Assembly (NCBI RefSeq): GCF_900155425.1
Contig: NZ_LT700189.1
Location: 799,787 to 863,786 of the forward strand
Reading direction: 5' to 3'
DNA from: Parabacteroides massiliensis
Lineage (GTDB): Bacteria > Bacteroidota > Bacteroidia > Bacteroidales > Tannerellaceae
Length of the DNA: 64,000 bases
Shown here: positions 8,428-16,844 of the stretch, piece by piece
How positions within the stretch are numbered: position 1 is the first letter of the stretch
Layout of the letters: the number at the start of each line of letters is the position of its first letter
Notes under the pieces: model-generated
What the model was told of the DNA's origin: nothing
The model's database searches: none
The model's input: the letters and a program-made list of their open reading frames with translations, nothing else
Translations under genes and position numbers: made by a program

Positions 8428-9626
8428 TTTACTAATGTTGCCAATTTGTTTACAATATCAACGGCCACTCCCTGTTTGCTCTTCAGCGGATAAACAGTCG
8501 TCCCGCCTTCCTTGTCGATGATCGTGATCTTATTCGTGTCGCAACGGAAACCGGCACCTGCATCCCTCAAGGAATTCAAGACGATGAAATCGAGGTTTTT
8601 CCGCTTCAGTTTTCCTTCCGCATGAGCTGTCTCGTCATTTGTCTCCAATGCGAAGCCTACCAGGACCTGTTTTTCACGCTTGATCGCTCCTAACGAGGCT
8701 GCGATATCCTTGTTCGGAACCAGGCGGAGCGTCATTTCCCCTTTCGTCTCCCGTTTGATCTTCTCGCTTGCCTGCTCATCCGGACGATAATCCGCCACGG
8801 CAGCACAAAGGATACCGGCATCCGCCTCCGGGAAAGCCGCCATGGCCGCCTGATACATCTCTTCGGCCGATTCGACATCGACCCGTTTGATATTCGGATG
8901 GACCGCCTTCAAAGACACCGGTCCTGCGATCAATGTCACTTCGGCTCCCTGTTCTGCACACGCTTCGGCCAATGCAAATCCCATCTTTCCGGAAGAATAG
9001 TTACCTATAAAACGTACGGGATCTATCTTTTCATATGTCGGACCGGCAGTTATTACAATCTTTTTTTTTTCAAGCCGTGTTTGGGATGCAAAGAAATCTT
9101 CCAAGACCGCCACGATCTTATCCGGTTCTTCCATACGTCCCTTGCCCACTAGATGACTGGCAAGTTCCCCTTCGGCAGGTTCGATAATATGGTTACCGAA
9201 CGAACGGAGCCGTTCCAAGTTCTGCCCGGTGGAAGGATGCGCGAACATATCCAAATCCATCGCAGGTGCTATAAAAACCGGAGCTTTGCATGACAGGTAT
9301 GTCGTGACCAGCATATTGTCGGCAATGCCATTCGCCATCTTCCCGATCGTCGAAGCAGTGGCCGGTGCGACCAGCATGGCATCGGCCCAGAGGCCGAGAT
9401 CGACATGGCTGTTCCACGTACCGTCGCGATTCGAGAAAAACTCGCTGATCACCGGATGGCTGCTCAACGTGGATAACGTGAGCGGCGTAATGAATTCTTT
9501 TCCCGCAGGGGTAATGACTACTTGCACCTCCGCCCCTTTCTTCACAAGGGCACGGATGATATAGGCGGCTTTATAGGCAGCGATGCTCCCTGTTATCCCC
9601 AATATGATATGTTTACCTTTCAGCAT
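8424..9626 (-). CDS. coaBC: Bifunctional phosphopantothenoylcysteine decarboxylase / phosphopantothenate-cysteine ligase
   Basis: The start at 9626 gives 'MLKGKHIILGITGSIAAYKA', the standard N-terminus; ten upstream in-frame codons look non-coding. The first roughly 190 residues are the FMN-dependent CoaC domain, with the active-site His in 'NSHVDLGLWADAMLVAPATAS' and 'KAPVFIAPAMDLDMF'. The rest is the CoaB ligase: 'VITAGPTYEKIDPVRFIGNY', 'SSGKMG' and 'VGFALETND'. Together they make 4'-phosphopantetheine from phosphopantothenate, cysteine and CTP. Three tandem palindromes lie just upstream (9654-9715) and may control it. It is coupled to the DUF4835 gene by a 4-bp overlap. Confidence 0.95.
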   Translation of the reverse strand: MLKGKHIILGITGSIAAYKAAYIIRALVKKGAEVQVVITPAGKEFITPLTLSTLSSHPVISEFFSNRDGTWNSHVDLGLWADAMLVAPATASTIGKMANGIADNMLVTTYLSCKAPVFIAPAMDLDMFAHPSTGQNLERLRSFGNHIIEPAEGELASHLVGKGRMEEPDKIVAVLEDFFASQTRLEKKKIVITAGPTYEKIDPVRFIGNYSSGKMGFALAEACAEQGAEVTLIAGPVSLKAVHPNIKRVDVESAEEMYQAAMAAFPEADAGILCAAVADYRPDEQASEKIKRETKGEMTLRLVPNKDIAASLGAIKREKQVLVGFALETNDETAHAEGKLKRKNLDFIVLNSLRDAGAGFRCDTNKITIIDKEGGTTVYPLKSKQGVAVDIVNKLATLVK

Positions 9627-9653
9627 TTTATTCGATATGCGGTCCCCCTTTTT

Positions 9654-9715
9654 CAAAACACCTATGTTTTGACTTTAAAACACCTATGTTTTGAAAACGA
9701 AACATATATGTTTTG
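9654..9715. repeat. Three tandem 17-18-bp palindromes upstream of coaBC
   Basis: Copies are CAAAACACCTATGTTTTG (9654-9671), AAAACACCTATGTTTT (9677-9692) and GAAACATATATGTTTTG (9699-9715). Each is an inverted repeat, and their centres are about 22 bp apart, close to two helical turns. They fill much of the 117 bp between the coaBC start and the end of the alcohol dehydrogenase gene. The third copy varies in its centre but keeps the arms, as expected for repeated protein-binding sites. No known operator is recognised. Confidence 0.8.
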
Positions 9716-9743
9716 AAAGAGGATGTCCCTTGTTCCATTTTTA

Positions 9744-10895
9744 TTACAAACGCAGTGCCATTATCTCACGCGCCACACGGCTGTCTATATTGTGATGTTC
9801 GCCCAATTTCCAACCCTGTTTGTCCACAGGAGCGGCAAGGGCATCCAAATCTTTTTCCGTGATGCCACATTCACCGAGGCGCGTTTTCAGTCCCATACGG
9901 CGAAAAAAATCCTCACAGGCCGCAATTGTCTTGCGTGCCCTATCCTCTTCCGTTCCATCCGTAATGCCAAAAACGACTTCGCCCATACGAGCCAGCTTGA
10001 TCTGCTTCTCTTTAAACATATAGGTCATGACACCCGGCAAGAGAATAGCCAGTGTCTGTGCATGATCCAGGCCGAACTGCGCCGTCAACGCATAGCCCAT
10101 GCGGTGGGAAGACCAGTCCTGCGGAACTCCCTGCCCGATCCAGACATTCAGCGCATTGGTCGCCGCCCACATCAGGTTGGCACGGATATCGTAGTCGTTC
10201 GGATTGTCCAAAACCTTCAGTCCCTCTTCATGGATGACACGCATCAAGCCTTCCGCGAAGGCATCCTGCACTTTCGCGTTGACCGGGTAAGTCAGATACT
10301 GCTCCACGACATGAATAAACGAGTCGACCACCCCGTTCGCCACCTGACGCGCAGGGAGTGAATAGGTCACTTCCGGATCCAGCACGGAAAACTTCGGGAA
10401 TACCAACGGACTGGCGAAATTCAGTTTCTCACGAGTCGATGCACGGGAAATAACCGAACGTTCGTTCATCTCCGAACCGGTCGCAGCCAACGTAAGTACC
10501 GTACCCAAAGGCAAGGCGCTCTTTATCTCGCCGCCTTTCGAAAGGATATCCCACGGATCGCCTTCGAAACCGACAGACACCGCAATGAACTTTGTCGCGT
10601 CGATCACCGAACCGCCGCCTACAGCCAGCAGAAAATCAATCTTCTTCTCTTTGACGACCTCCACGGCCTTCATGCAGGTTTCGTAATGCGGATTTGGTTC
10701 GATACCCGGAAATTCGGCCACTTCAAAACCTTCCAGTGCCTTTGTCACCTGGTCGTAGATGCCGTTTTTCTTTATGCTTCCGCCGCCATAAACCATCAGC
10801 ACTCTGCTTCCTGCCGGAATCAAAGCTGACAAACGGGCAATGGAACCTTTGCCGAAAACAACCTTTACAGGGTTACAAAACTCAAAATTATTCAT
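9744..10895 (-). CDS. Iron-containing alcohol dehydrogenase (YqhD/BdhA-like)
   Basis: The 383-residue protein is a group III alcohol dehydrogenase. Nucleotide-binding motifs are 'MVYGGGSIK' and 'LLAVGGGSVIDATKF'. Metal ligands are visible in 'VVDSFIHVVEQY' (Asp, His) and 'HRMGYALTAQFGLDHAQTLAILLP' (two His). Close relatives reduce aldehydes with NADPH; the natural substrate is unknown. It starts 10 bp after the exonuclease gene, so it is in the dnaN transcription unit. An oxidoreductase between a DNA-processing exonuclease and coaBC is an unusual neighbour and may be an insertion. Confidence 0.9.
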   Translation of the reverse strand: MNNFEFCNPVKVVFGKGSIARLSALIPAGSRVLMVYGGGSIKKNGIYDQVTKALEGFEVAEFPGIEPNPHYETCMKAVEVVKEKKIDFLLAVGGGSVIDATKFIAVSVGFEGDPWDILSKGGEIKSALPLGTVLTLAATGSEMNERSVISRASTREKLNFASPLVFPKFSVLDPEVTYSLPARQVANGVVDSFIHVVEQYLTYPVNAKVQDAFAEGLMRVIHEEGLKVLDNPNDYDIRANLMWAATNALNVWIGQGVPQDWSSHRMGYALTAQFGLDHAQTLAILLPGVMTYMFKEKQIKLARMGEVVFGITDGTEEDRARKTIAACEDFFRRMGLKTRLGECGITEKDLDALAAPVDKQGWKLGEHHNIDSRVAREIMALRL

Positions 10896-10905
10896 GCCTC
10901 TCTTA

Positions 10906-11676
10906 TTACTTCGAATTAAAACCTCTCAACTTTATTTCAGTCAGTATTTTCTTGGTGTTCAAAGGAAAGTCGCCATTCATGATCCAGGAATAATATCCGG
11001 GATCGTTCTTCAGCACTTCCTCTACCAGACGGCCCTTATACTTGCCGAAGTTTATCACCTCTTCCCCCTTGTCGTTGTATACCATACGTCCGGCAAAGTC
11101 CACATTATTCGTAAAGCTCGAATATTGGGAAAGGAAATTTATGTCATTCTGCAATTCCGGATACCGGTCCAACTGCGCTTTCAGAACCTCATAAGTCGCC
11201 ATCGTATCGGCTTCTGCCGTATGGGCGTTTTCAAGGCTTTTGTTACAGTAGAACTTATAAGCGGCCGAAAGCGTACGCTGTTCCATCTTATGGAAAATGG
11301 TCTGTACGTCTACGAACTTGCGTTTGTTCAAATCGATGTCGACACCTGCCCGCAGAAACTCTTCCGCCAGCAAAGGAATATCGAAGCGATTGGAGTTATA
11401 TCCCGCCAAATCGCATCCTTCGATCTGGGTTGCCAGCGATTTGGCTATTTCTTTAAAAGTAGGACAGTCTTTTACATCTTCGTCAGTGATGCCGTGAATA
11501 GCGGTCGACTCCGGTGGAATGGGCATTTCCGGATTGATCCGTCTCGTTTTAGCTTCTTCTTTTCCATTCGGATAGACCTTGACAAAGGAGATTTCCACGA
11601 TACGGTCTTTAACAATATTAATACCCGTCGTCTCCAAGTCGAAAAAAACCAACGGGTTTTTCAGGTTTAACTGCAT
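10906..11676 (-). CDS. DnaQ-like 3'-5' exonuclease
   Basis: The 256-residue protein has an N-terminal DEDDh exonuclease domain. Exo I is 'VFFDLETTG', Exo II is around 'AGYNSNRFDIPLL', and Exo III is 'NAHTAEADTMATYEVL', with the catalytic His. The C-terminal about 70 residues ('NFGKYKGRLVEEVLKNDPGYYSWIMNGDFPLNTKK', broken at several conserved points) are the extra domain seen in Bacteroidetes relatives. It probably proofreads or trims DNA 3' ends. It follows dnaN at 10 bp, consistent with a replication role. Confidence 0.9.
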   Translation of the reverse strand: MQLNLKNPLVFFDLETTGINIVKDRIVEISFVKVYPNGKEEAKTRRINPEMPIPPESTAIHGITDEDVKDCPTFKEIAKSLATQIEGCDLAGYNSNRFDIPLLAEEFLRAGVDIDLNKRKFVDVQTIFHKMEQRTLSAAYKFYCNKSLENAHTAEADTMATYEVLKAQLDRYPELQNDINFLSQYSSFTNNVDFAGRMVYNDKGEEVINFGKYKGRLVEEVLKNDPGYYSWIMNGDFPLNTKKILTEIKLRGFNSK

Positions 11677-11686
11677 TTCTTATATT

Positions 11687-12811
11687 TTAATCATTCAACA
11701 TCATAGGCATCAGCAACATCAGCAAGTCCTCGTTCTCTTCGTTTTCCGAAGGGACGATCAGACCGGCACGTGAAGGATCGGCCAATTCGAATATCACCTC
11801 CTCCGAGGTGATGTTGCTCAATATTTCAATCAGATATGTTGCCTTGAACCCGATGCTCAATTCGGTTCCGTCAAAGCTGCAAACGATCTTTTCTTCGGCG
11901 GAAGTGGAGAAATCGATATCCTGTGCGGAGACAAGCATCTCGCTCTCCTTCAGTTGCAACTTGACAAGGCTGCTCGCCGGGTTGGAGAAAACGGATACAC
12001 GCTTCAAGGCATTCAGGAAAGAGATACGGTCGATCGTTACCTTGAAAGGATTCTCCTGCGGGATCACACTGTTGTAATTCGGATAACAGCCCTCGATCAG
12101 ACGGCAAACCATTTCGAAATTGGAACAGTTGACATAGGCGTTGTTATCATCGAACTTGATGCTGACCATCTCCTCTTCTTTCGATAAAAGGCCTTTCAGC
12201 AAGTTTGCGGGCTTCTTCGGCAAAATGAAAGAAGCTCTTTCCGGTGATTTTACCGAAAGGTTGCGCAGGCGCACCAGCTTATGGCCGTCGGAAGCGACGA
12301 ATGTCAAATCGTCCGTATGAATATCGAAATAGATTCCGTTCATCACCGGACGGAGTTCGTCGTCAGCCGTAGCAAACAGCGAGCGGCTGATGCCGTTCAG
12401 CAACATCTGTGCGTCCATCATAACGGAGATTGCATTCTCATTCAGCGGTTTCTGTTGCGGATATGTGTCTCCCTTTTGCCCGATAAAATTATATTTACCA
12501 TTCTGGAAATGGATAAAGATTTCCAGATTCTCGTCGTTAATATCGAAAGTCAGCGGCTGTTCGGGCAACTCCTTCAACGGGTCGAGCAAGATTTTTGCCG
12601 AAACCGCGAAAAGTCCGCTCCCCTGTGCATTCATCACGTCAACGGATGTAACCAGACGTGTTTCAGCATCCGAAGCCGTTATAGAGAGTTTATTACCCTC
12701 CAGGTTGAAAAGGAAATTGTCCAAGATAGGTAATGAATTCTTAGAAGCAATAACTTTGCTAATAGATTGCAAACGTGATAACAGCGCTGTGCTGGATACA
12801 TCAAATCTCAT
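11687..12811 (-). CDS. dnaN: DNA polymerase III subunit beta (sliding clamp)
   Basis: The 374-residue protein has the three repeated clamp domains of DnaN. The N-terminus is 'MRFDVSSTALLSRLQSISKVI', followed by 'SKNSLPILDNFLF'. The middle contains 'RPVMNGIYFDIHTDDLTFVASDGHKL' features, and the C-terminus ends 'LLMLMPMMLND', the usual clamp 'LMPM' end. The dimeric ring tethers the replicative polymerase to DNA. It leads a unit with the exonuclease and alcohol dehydrogenase genes. A terminator for the upstream ribosomal-protein genes (12954-12992) separates it from them. Confidence 0.97.
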   Translation of the reverse strand: MRFDVSSTALLSRLQSISKVIASKNSLPILDNFLFNLEGNKLSITASDAETRLVTSVDVMNAQGSGLFAVSAKILLDPLKELPEQPLTFDINDENLEIFIHFQNGKYNFIGQKGDTYPQQKPLNENAISVMMDAQMLLNGISRSLFATADDELRPVMNGIYFDIHTDDLTFVASDGHKLVRLRNLSVKSPERASFILPKKPANLLKGLLSKEEEMVSIKFDDNNAYVNCSNFEMVCRLIEGCYPNYNSVIPQENPFKVTIDRISFLNALKRVSVFSNPASSLVKLQLKESEMLVSAQDIDFSTSAEEKIVCSFDGTELSIGFKATYLIEILSNITSEEVIFELADPSRAGLIVPSENEENEDLLMLLMPMMLND

Positions 12812-12953
12812 GGTTCTTATTATTTATTTGTTTCTATTTATTATTTATCAACATCTTGTAGGTTCGACTCACGGACACCCAACCAACCGGACAACCGCGG
12901 ATTCGCCCACACAAAATTATGAAAATATTCCATATAACCACCCCGAATGGAAA

Positions 12954-12992
12954 CAAAAAAAGAGGCCCTTCCCCCTATGGAGAAGAACCTCT
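12954..12992 (-). terminator. Intrinsic terminator after the DUF4295 gene
   Basis: On the - strand the outer stem AGAGG/CCTCT and inner stem CTTCTCC/GGGGAAG form a long hairpin, followed directly by seven T. It lies 26 bp after the stop of the DUF4295 gene and ends the rpmB-rpmG unit before dnaN. Confidence 0.8.
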
Positions 12993-13017
12993 CTTCGTAT
13001 CTTGATATTACGCTCTC

Positions 13018-13170
13018 TTATTTAGCGAAATAATCTTTAACAGCTTCGTTAGGAATCATTTCTTCCTGGAAGATGTAAGCACCGGTCTTCGGGGACTTAA
13101 CCATCTTGATTACTTTAGAATAGGTACGACCGTCACCTTTCTTAAATGTTGCAACCGCTTTTTTTGCCAT
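13018..13170 (-). CDS. DUF4295 family small protein
   Basis: A 50-residue ORF starting MAKKAVATFKKGDGRTYSKV and ending VKDYFAK. It matches the small, basic DUF4295 family that follows rpmG in Bacteroidetes. The position directly after two ribosomal proteins, the size and the basic N-terminus suggest a ribosome-associated protein, but the function is not known to me. The start is the ATG at 13168-13170, 14 bp after the end of rpmG. Confidence 0.88.
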   Translation of the reverse strand: MAKKAVATFKKGDGRTYSKVIKMVKSPKTGAYIFQEEMIPNEAVKDYFAK

Positions 13171-13184
13171 TGTTTAATCTCCTC

Positions 13185-13373
13185 TTACTTAATTTCTTTG
13201 TGTAACGTCATCTTCTTCAGGATAGGATTGTACTTCATCAGCTCCAATCTCTGAGTTGTATTCTTTCTGTTCTTTGTAGTAATATAACGAGAAGTACCCG
13301 GCATACCACTTTCTTTGTGCTCCGTGCATTCAAGGATTACCTGAACTCTGTTACCTTTTGCTTTCTTTGCCAT
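13185..13373 (-). CDS. rpmG: 50S ribosomal protein L33
   Basis: A 62-residue basic protein: '[20 protein letters not shown]' then '[20 protein letters not shown]' and '[19 protein letters not shown]', the L33 pattern. A single Cys remains, so this is the form lacking the four-cysteine zinc ribbon. It sits between rpmB and the DUF4295 gene, the conserved Bacteroidetes order. Confidence 0.96.
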   Translation of the reverse strand: MAKKAKGNRVQVILECTEHKESGMPGTSRYITTKNRKNTTQRLELMKYNPILKKMTLHKEIK

Positions 13374-13392
13374 TCTTTATTTCCTCCTCAAA

Positions 13393-13632
13393 TTAAGCGT
13401 TTAAATAACCTTTTTCAGCAGCTTTCTTAATTGCTGCATCCAAACCAAGTTTATTGATAGTACGCAAGCCAGCGGCTGAAATATTCAGGCTAACCCAACA
13501 ATCCTGTTCTACCCAGTAGAACTTTTTAGTAAACAGGTTCACATCAAACTTACGTTTCGTTCTTCTCTTAGAGTGAGAAACGTTGTTGCCAACCATTGCT
13601 TTCTTTCCGGTAATTTGACAAATTTTAGACAT
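13393..13632 (-). CDS. rpmB: 50S ribosomal protein L28
   Basis: The 79-residue protein carries the L28 signature: '[20 protein letters not shown]', '[20 protein letters not shown]' and '[18 protein letters not shown]'. It leads the rpmB-rpmG-DUF4295 operon, with a good promoter at 13756-13787 and a leader of about 115 nt. Confidence 0.97.
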   Translation of the reverse strand: MSKICQITGKKAMVGNNVSHSKRRTKRKFDVNLFTKKFYWVEQDCWVSLNISAAGLRTINKLGLDAAIKKAAEKGYLNA

Positions 13633-13755
13633 CGCTAATCTTTCTTTTTAATATTACGAAATTTAAGTCAACTCCTGCTATCTGTCTTCCCTTTTTGAAC
13701 TGCATCTTGAACAAAAACAAAGATTCTAATAGAGTTTCTCTTCTTTTACGGGGCA

Positions 13756-13787
13756 CAAAGGTACAAATTATTTTGATTCGTACACAA
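13756..13787 (-). promoter_or_regulatory. Bacteroidetes promoter for rpmB-rpmG-DUF4295
   Basis: On the - strand a -33 element TTGTG (13783-13787) is followed after about 21 bp by a -7 element TACCTTTG (13756-13763), matching the Bacteroidetes housekeeping consensus. The predicted transcript start, near 13749, leaves about 115 nt of leader before rpmB. Confidence 0.7.
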
Positions 13788-13791
13788 GAAA

Positions 13792-15066
13792 TCAGCAAAT
13801 AAATCGGTTCTTTCTGCTATTTTTCCTTAATTTATTCTGTATAAGAATATCAAGACCCGCTGCTGCATAGATTGTTATCGCGAACAAGTAGGGATAATGA
13901 TAGCGGGAAGTGATCACAAACAAAACCGTCACGGCCGTCCCCAAAACAGGAATCAGGAGATAGGCATTCCGCTCCCGTAACAGATCGCGCCGGTTCGTCC
14001 AAACATAATAAATGAATAGCAAAAGCACGATGTAATAGACAATGCTTTTCAACACAAGACAAATAATTAACTCAGTCAATTTCAAACTATTGCCCTGCAC
14101 TTTCGAAAGTACTACTCTAAATCCCATATCCGGTTTCACACGCTCTGCCCAGGTATCTTCACAATATAAAGCGACCAACTTGAAGGGCAGTTGGGAAATA
14201 TACTTAAACGGATGTTCCGAGATCCAACGGATCGACGCACGCTTCAGCAGACTGTCCCGTTCCATATAGGTATAATCTCCGGGAGGAAGGCAAATATAAT
14301 TGTCCGGATCACCGAAGCCATTAAAATTGACTAAACCGTTTGCTTCATCAAAAGAGCTCATTGCCAAGTTATAGCCTCCTGACACCGCTTGATAGACAAA
14401 ATAGCCGGTTCTCATCTTCACACTCTGCCCGATCAGGAAAACAGTCAAGACAAGCGGCAAGGCCAATGCGGCATAAGACTGCCACCGCCGCTTTTGCACG
14501 ATGAAAAGGAGCAAAATCACGAATAAAAAGACAATTGCCAAAGGACGGAACCAGTTGGCCAGCGCGATCAACACTCCGGCGACAGCCACAGGCAACAACC
14601 GGCGAATATTGCATAACAGCAGGGCTGTCAACAACAGGAAAGTAAAAGGCAAATCAGTCAATACGGCTATCGGGGCATATAGATTTGAGAAAATCAACAT
14701 ATATAATATAGCAGCGTAATAGCCCGTTTTAATCGAGAATATCTCTCCGGCCAACTTCCGTATTTCGAATACCATGGCAATATTCATCAACAAATTCAGC
14801 AACCGGACATAAGAGAAAGATCCGAAAAGATGATAGATCCCGATCAAAAGGTTTACATAGCCCGGGCCGAAAATAAAATCCTCATATTGGTTGTGCACGT
14901 CCGGATACCAAGTGCCTCGCGCAATACACTCCGAAGCCAGTTTCACATAAGCCAGGGCATCGTCGTGATTGGGCATATTCCAATATTTCACCACCAGACA
15001 GACCTGCAGGACCACCCATAAACCAAACATGACTCTAAAAACGGCCGGCAATTTTTTCCCAATCAT
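13792..15066 (-). CDS. Polytopic membrane protein, glycosyltransferase family 39-like
   Basis: The 424-residue protein has about ten hydrophobic segments. After the first helix comes a soluble loop 'NMPNHDDALAYVKLASECIA', where an acidic pair early in the first periplasmic loop is typical of GT-C (ArnT/PMT-like) enzymes that use lipid-linked sugar donors. 'YEDFIFGPGYVNLLIGIYHLFG' continues this pattern. The acceptor and sugar are unknown, and assignment rests on topology and the loop, not on a full signature. It stands alone, with no polysaccharide genes next to it. Its 3' end abuts the rpmB promoter. Confidence 0.65.
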   Translation of the reverse strand: MIGKKLPAVFRVMFGLWVVLQVCLVVKYWNMPNHDDALAYVKLASECIARGTWYPDVHNQYEDFIFGPGYVNLLIGIYHLFGSFSYVRLLNLLMNIAMVFEIRKLAGEIFSIKTGYYAAILYMLIFSNLYAPIAVLTDLPFTFLLLTALLLCNIRRLLPVAVAGVLIALANWFRPLAIVFLFVILLLFIVQKRRWQSYAALALPLVLTVFLIGQSVKMRTGYFVYQAVSGGYNLAMSSFDEANGLVNFNGFGDPDNYICLPPGDYTYMERDSLLKRASIRWISEHPFKYISQLPFKLVALYCEDTWAERVKPDMGFRVVLSKVQGNSLKLTELIICLVLKSIVYYIVLLLFIYYVWTNRRDLLRERNAYLLIPVLGTAVTVLFVITSRYHYPYLFAITIYAAAGLDILIQNKLRKNSRKNRFIC

Positions 15067-15170
15067 TCCTTTTGCTCTTTTTAGGGATACAAAGATACAA
15101 CCTTTCCACCACTAATCCGCCCGTGGCTGATTAATTCCACCGGCCCATTCAAAGCATCCCCTTCTTTTCT

Positions 15171-15644
15171 TTAAGGTTCCACTTTTATATTCAGAGCCGT
15201 CGTATGCTTGATCTCGTTCAGAACAAAAGAGCTTTGCATTTTCACAATCCCTTCCACCTTCGTCAGCTTCTCGAACACGAACCTGTCGTAAGCTTCAAAA
15301 TCTTTGACAACCACTTTCAGAAAGAAATCATACATCCCGCCGATCGAATAACATTCGATAATCTCATCCATTCCTTTCATGGCTTCCTTGAAACGCTGAA
15401 TATGCTCGTCATTATGAACATTCAGGGAGACATTACAGAATACGACCAGTGGAAGTCCGACCTTTTTGTTGTCTATCAGCGCAACATAGTTCTTTATGTA
15501 TCCTTCCTCCTCAAGCCTTCTGATCCGTTCGTAAACGGGCGTTTTCGAGATATTCAACTCCGCACAAAGCTCCTTCATGTTTATTTTTGCATTGTTTTGA
15601 AGCGCTTTTAAAATCATTACGTCCGTCTTGTCCAACTGTAGCAT
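15171..15644 (-). CDS. Lrp/AsnC family transcriptional regulator
   Basis: The start at 15644 gives 'MLQLDKTDVMILKALQNNAK', the usual Lrp beginning; 20 further in-frame codons upstream overlap the promoter region. The N-terminal winged helix has 'INMKELCAELNISKTPVYER' as recognition helix. The C-terminal RAM ligand-binding domain contains 'VVVKDFEAYDRFVFEKLTKV'. It is divergent from a DMT-family exporter, an arrangement in which Lrp-type proteins often sense an amino acid and control its export. That link is inference. Confidence 0.92.
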   Translation of the reverse strand: MLQLDKTDVMILKALQNNAKINMKELCAELNISKTPVYERIRRLEEEGYIKNYVALIDNKKVGLPLVVFCNVSLNVHNDEHIQRFKEAMKGMDEIIECYSIGGMYDFFLKVVVKDFEAYDRFVFEKLTKVEGIVKMQSSFVLNEIKHTTALNIKVEP

Positions 15645-15736
15645 AGTATTATTTCCTGTTTTAAGGGGTAAAACATTTTTCTTTTTTGAACTTATTCCTG
15701 CCAAACGTCAATCTACAGGACAATTTCCTTATTTTG

Positions 15737-15776
15737 CAAATATAATAAAAATTATTATCCTTATTGAATATATTTG
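15737..15776. promoter_or_regulatory. Divergent -7 elements between the Lrp and DMT genes
   Basis: TATATTTG occurs on the - strand at 15737-15744 (toward the Lrp gene) and on the + strand at 15769-15776 (toward the transporter). The elements are only 24 bp apart, so one bound regulator could affect both promoters. No good -33 element is evident for either. Confidence 0.5.
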
Positions 15777-15820
15777 TAGTGATTTTTCCGTTTCACCATG
15801 CAACATAAACAATACAAAAT

Positions 15821-16720
15821 ATGACTGCAAGTAACAAAATGTACCGCTATCATTTCCTGGCAATCCTGACCGTTATCATCTGGGGTACGACCTTCGTTTC
15901 CACGAAAGTTCTGATCGGTAACGGGCTGACTCCGGTCGAAATTCTTCTCTACCGCTTTTCATTGGCTTATATCGGAATCTGTTTTTTCTGCCCGCGCAAG
16001 CTATTGGCCAATTCTTGGAAAGACGAGCTTCTTTTTCTCGGAGCCGGACTTTGCGGCGGTTCGCTCTATTTTGTGTCCGAGAATACAGCTTTGGGGATCA
16101 CGCTTGCCTCCAATGTTTCGCTGATAATCTGTACCGCCCCTATCCTGACCGCCTTTCTCTCCCGCCTGTTCCATAAAGGCGAAAGATTGAAAAGCCATTT
16201 GATCTACGGTTCGCTGATGGCATTGCTCGGTGTGGCCCTTGTCGTCTTCAACGGGAGTTTCATCTTGCAGATCAATCCGCTCGGAGATGTCTTGACACTG
16301 ATTGCCGCTCTCATGTGGGCATTCTACGGTCTGATTCTGAGACGTCTCGGAGGTCGCTACCCGACGCTTTTCATTACCCGCAAGGTCTTTTTCTATGGAA
16401 TTGTGACTTTAATTCCTGTCCTGGTCATTTCTCCTATCCATCCGCAAATTGCCGTGCTGACGCAACCGTCCGTTATCTGTAATCTGTTGTTCTTAGGGAT
16501 CATAGCTTCACTGCTCTGCTATATCATGTGGAATACCGCAGTGAAAGAGTTGGGAGTCGTCCGGACGACAAACTATATTTATGTAGTTCCGCTCGTGACC
16601 CTTCTTACCTCCGCCCTTGTCATCGACGAAACGATCACGGTTGTAGCCTTGTTCGGCTCCGTCTTCATCCTGTCGGGAGTATATATGGCGGAAAGGGGAA
16701 TTACGTTCCTGAAGAAGTAA
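15821..16720 (+). CDS. EamA/DMT superfamily transporter
   Basis: The 299-residue protein has ten predicted helices in two EamA halves. The first opens 'LTVIIWGTTFVSTKVLIGNG' with a nearby 'RFSLAYIGICF', and the second opens 'DVLTLIAALMWAFYGLILRR'. Such proteins are usually exporters of amino acids or other small metabolites. It is divergent from an Lrp-family gene, which supports amino-acid export but does not identify the substrate. Start ATG at 15821 or the in-frame ATG at 15839. Confidence 0.88.
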   Translation: MTASNKMYRYHFLAILTVIIWGTTFVSTKVLIGNGLTPVEILLYRFSLAYIGICFFCPRKLLANSWKDELLFLGAGLCGGSLYFVSENTALGITLASNVSLIICTAPILTAFLSRLFHKGERLKSHLIYGSLMALLGVALVVFNGSFILQINPLGDVLTLIAALMWAFYGLILRRLGGRYPTLFITRKVFFYGIVTLIPVLVISPIHPQIAVLTQPSVICNLLFLGIIASLLCYIMWNTAVKELGVVRTTNYIYVVPLVTLLTSALVIDETITVVALFGSVFILSGVYMAERGITFLKK

Positions 16721-16723
16721 AAG

Positions 16724-16817
16724 TCCGCTCACTGAGCGGATATAAATCAGGCACGGATTTCATGGAAAACACGGAAAGAAAATAAATTCATCCGTGAAAT
16801 TCATGAAATCCGTGCCT
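16724..16817. terminator. Two nested inverted repeats between convergent genes
   Basis: A small hairpin TCCGCTC-ACT-GAGCGGA (16724-16740) is followed by perfect 16-bp arms AGGCACGGATTTCATG (16749-16764) and its complement (16802-16817). Inside the 37-bp loop is a second pair, CACGGA/TCCGTG. It lies between the DMT gene (+) and the TolC gene (-) and probably works as a bidirectional terminator. The large arms look like a dispersed intergenic repeat rather than a simple terminator. Confidence 0.65.
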
Positions 16818-16844
16818 AAATTATTGTGACAAAGATGTTTCCGG

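Noticed and set aside
9654-9715. Possible short CRISPR array
   Set aside because: There are only three copies, each an internal palindrome, with spacers of about 5-6 bp. No cas genes are present.
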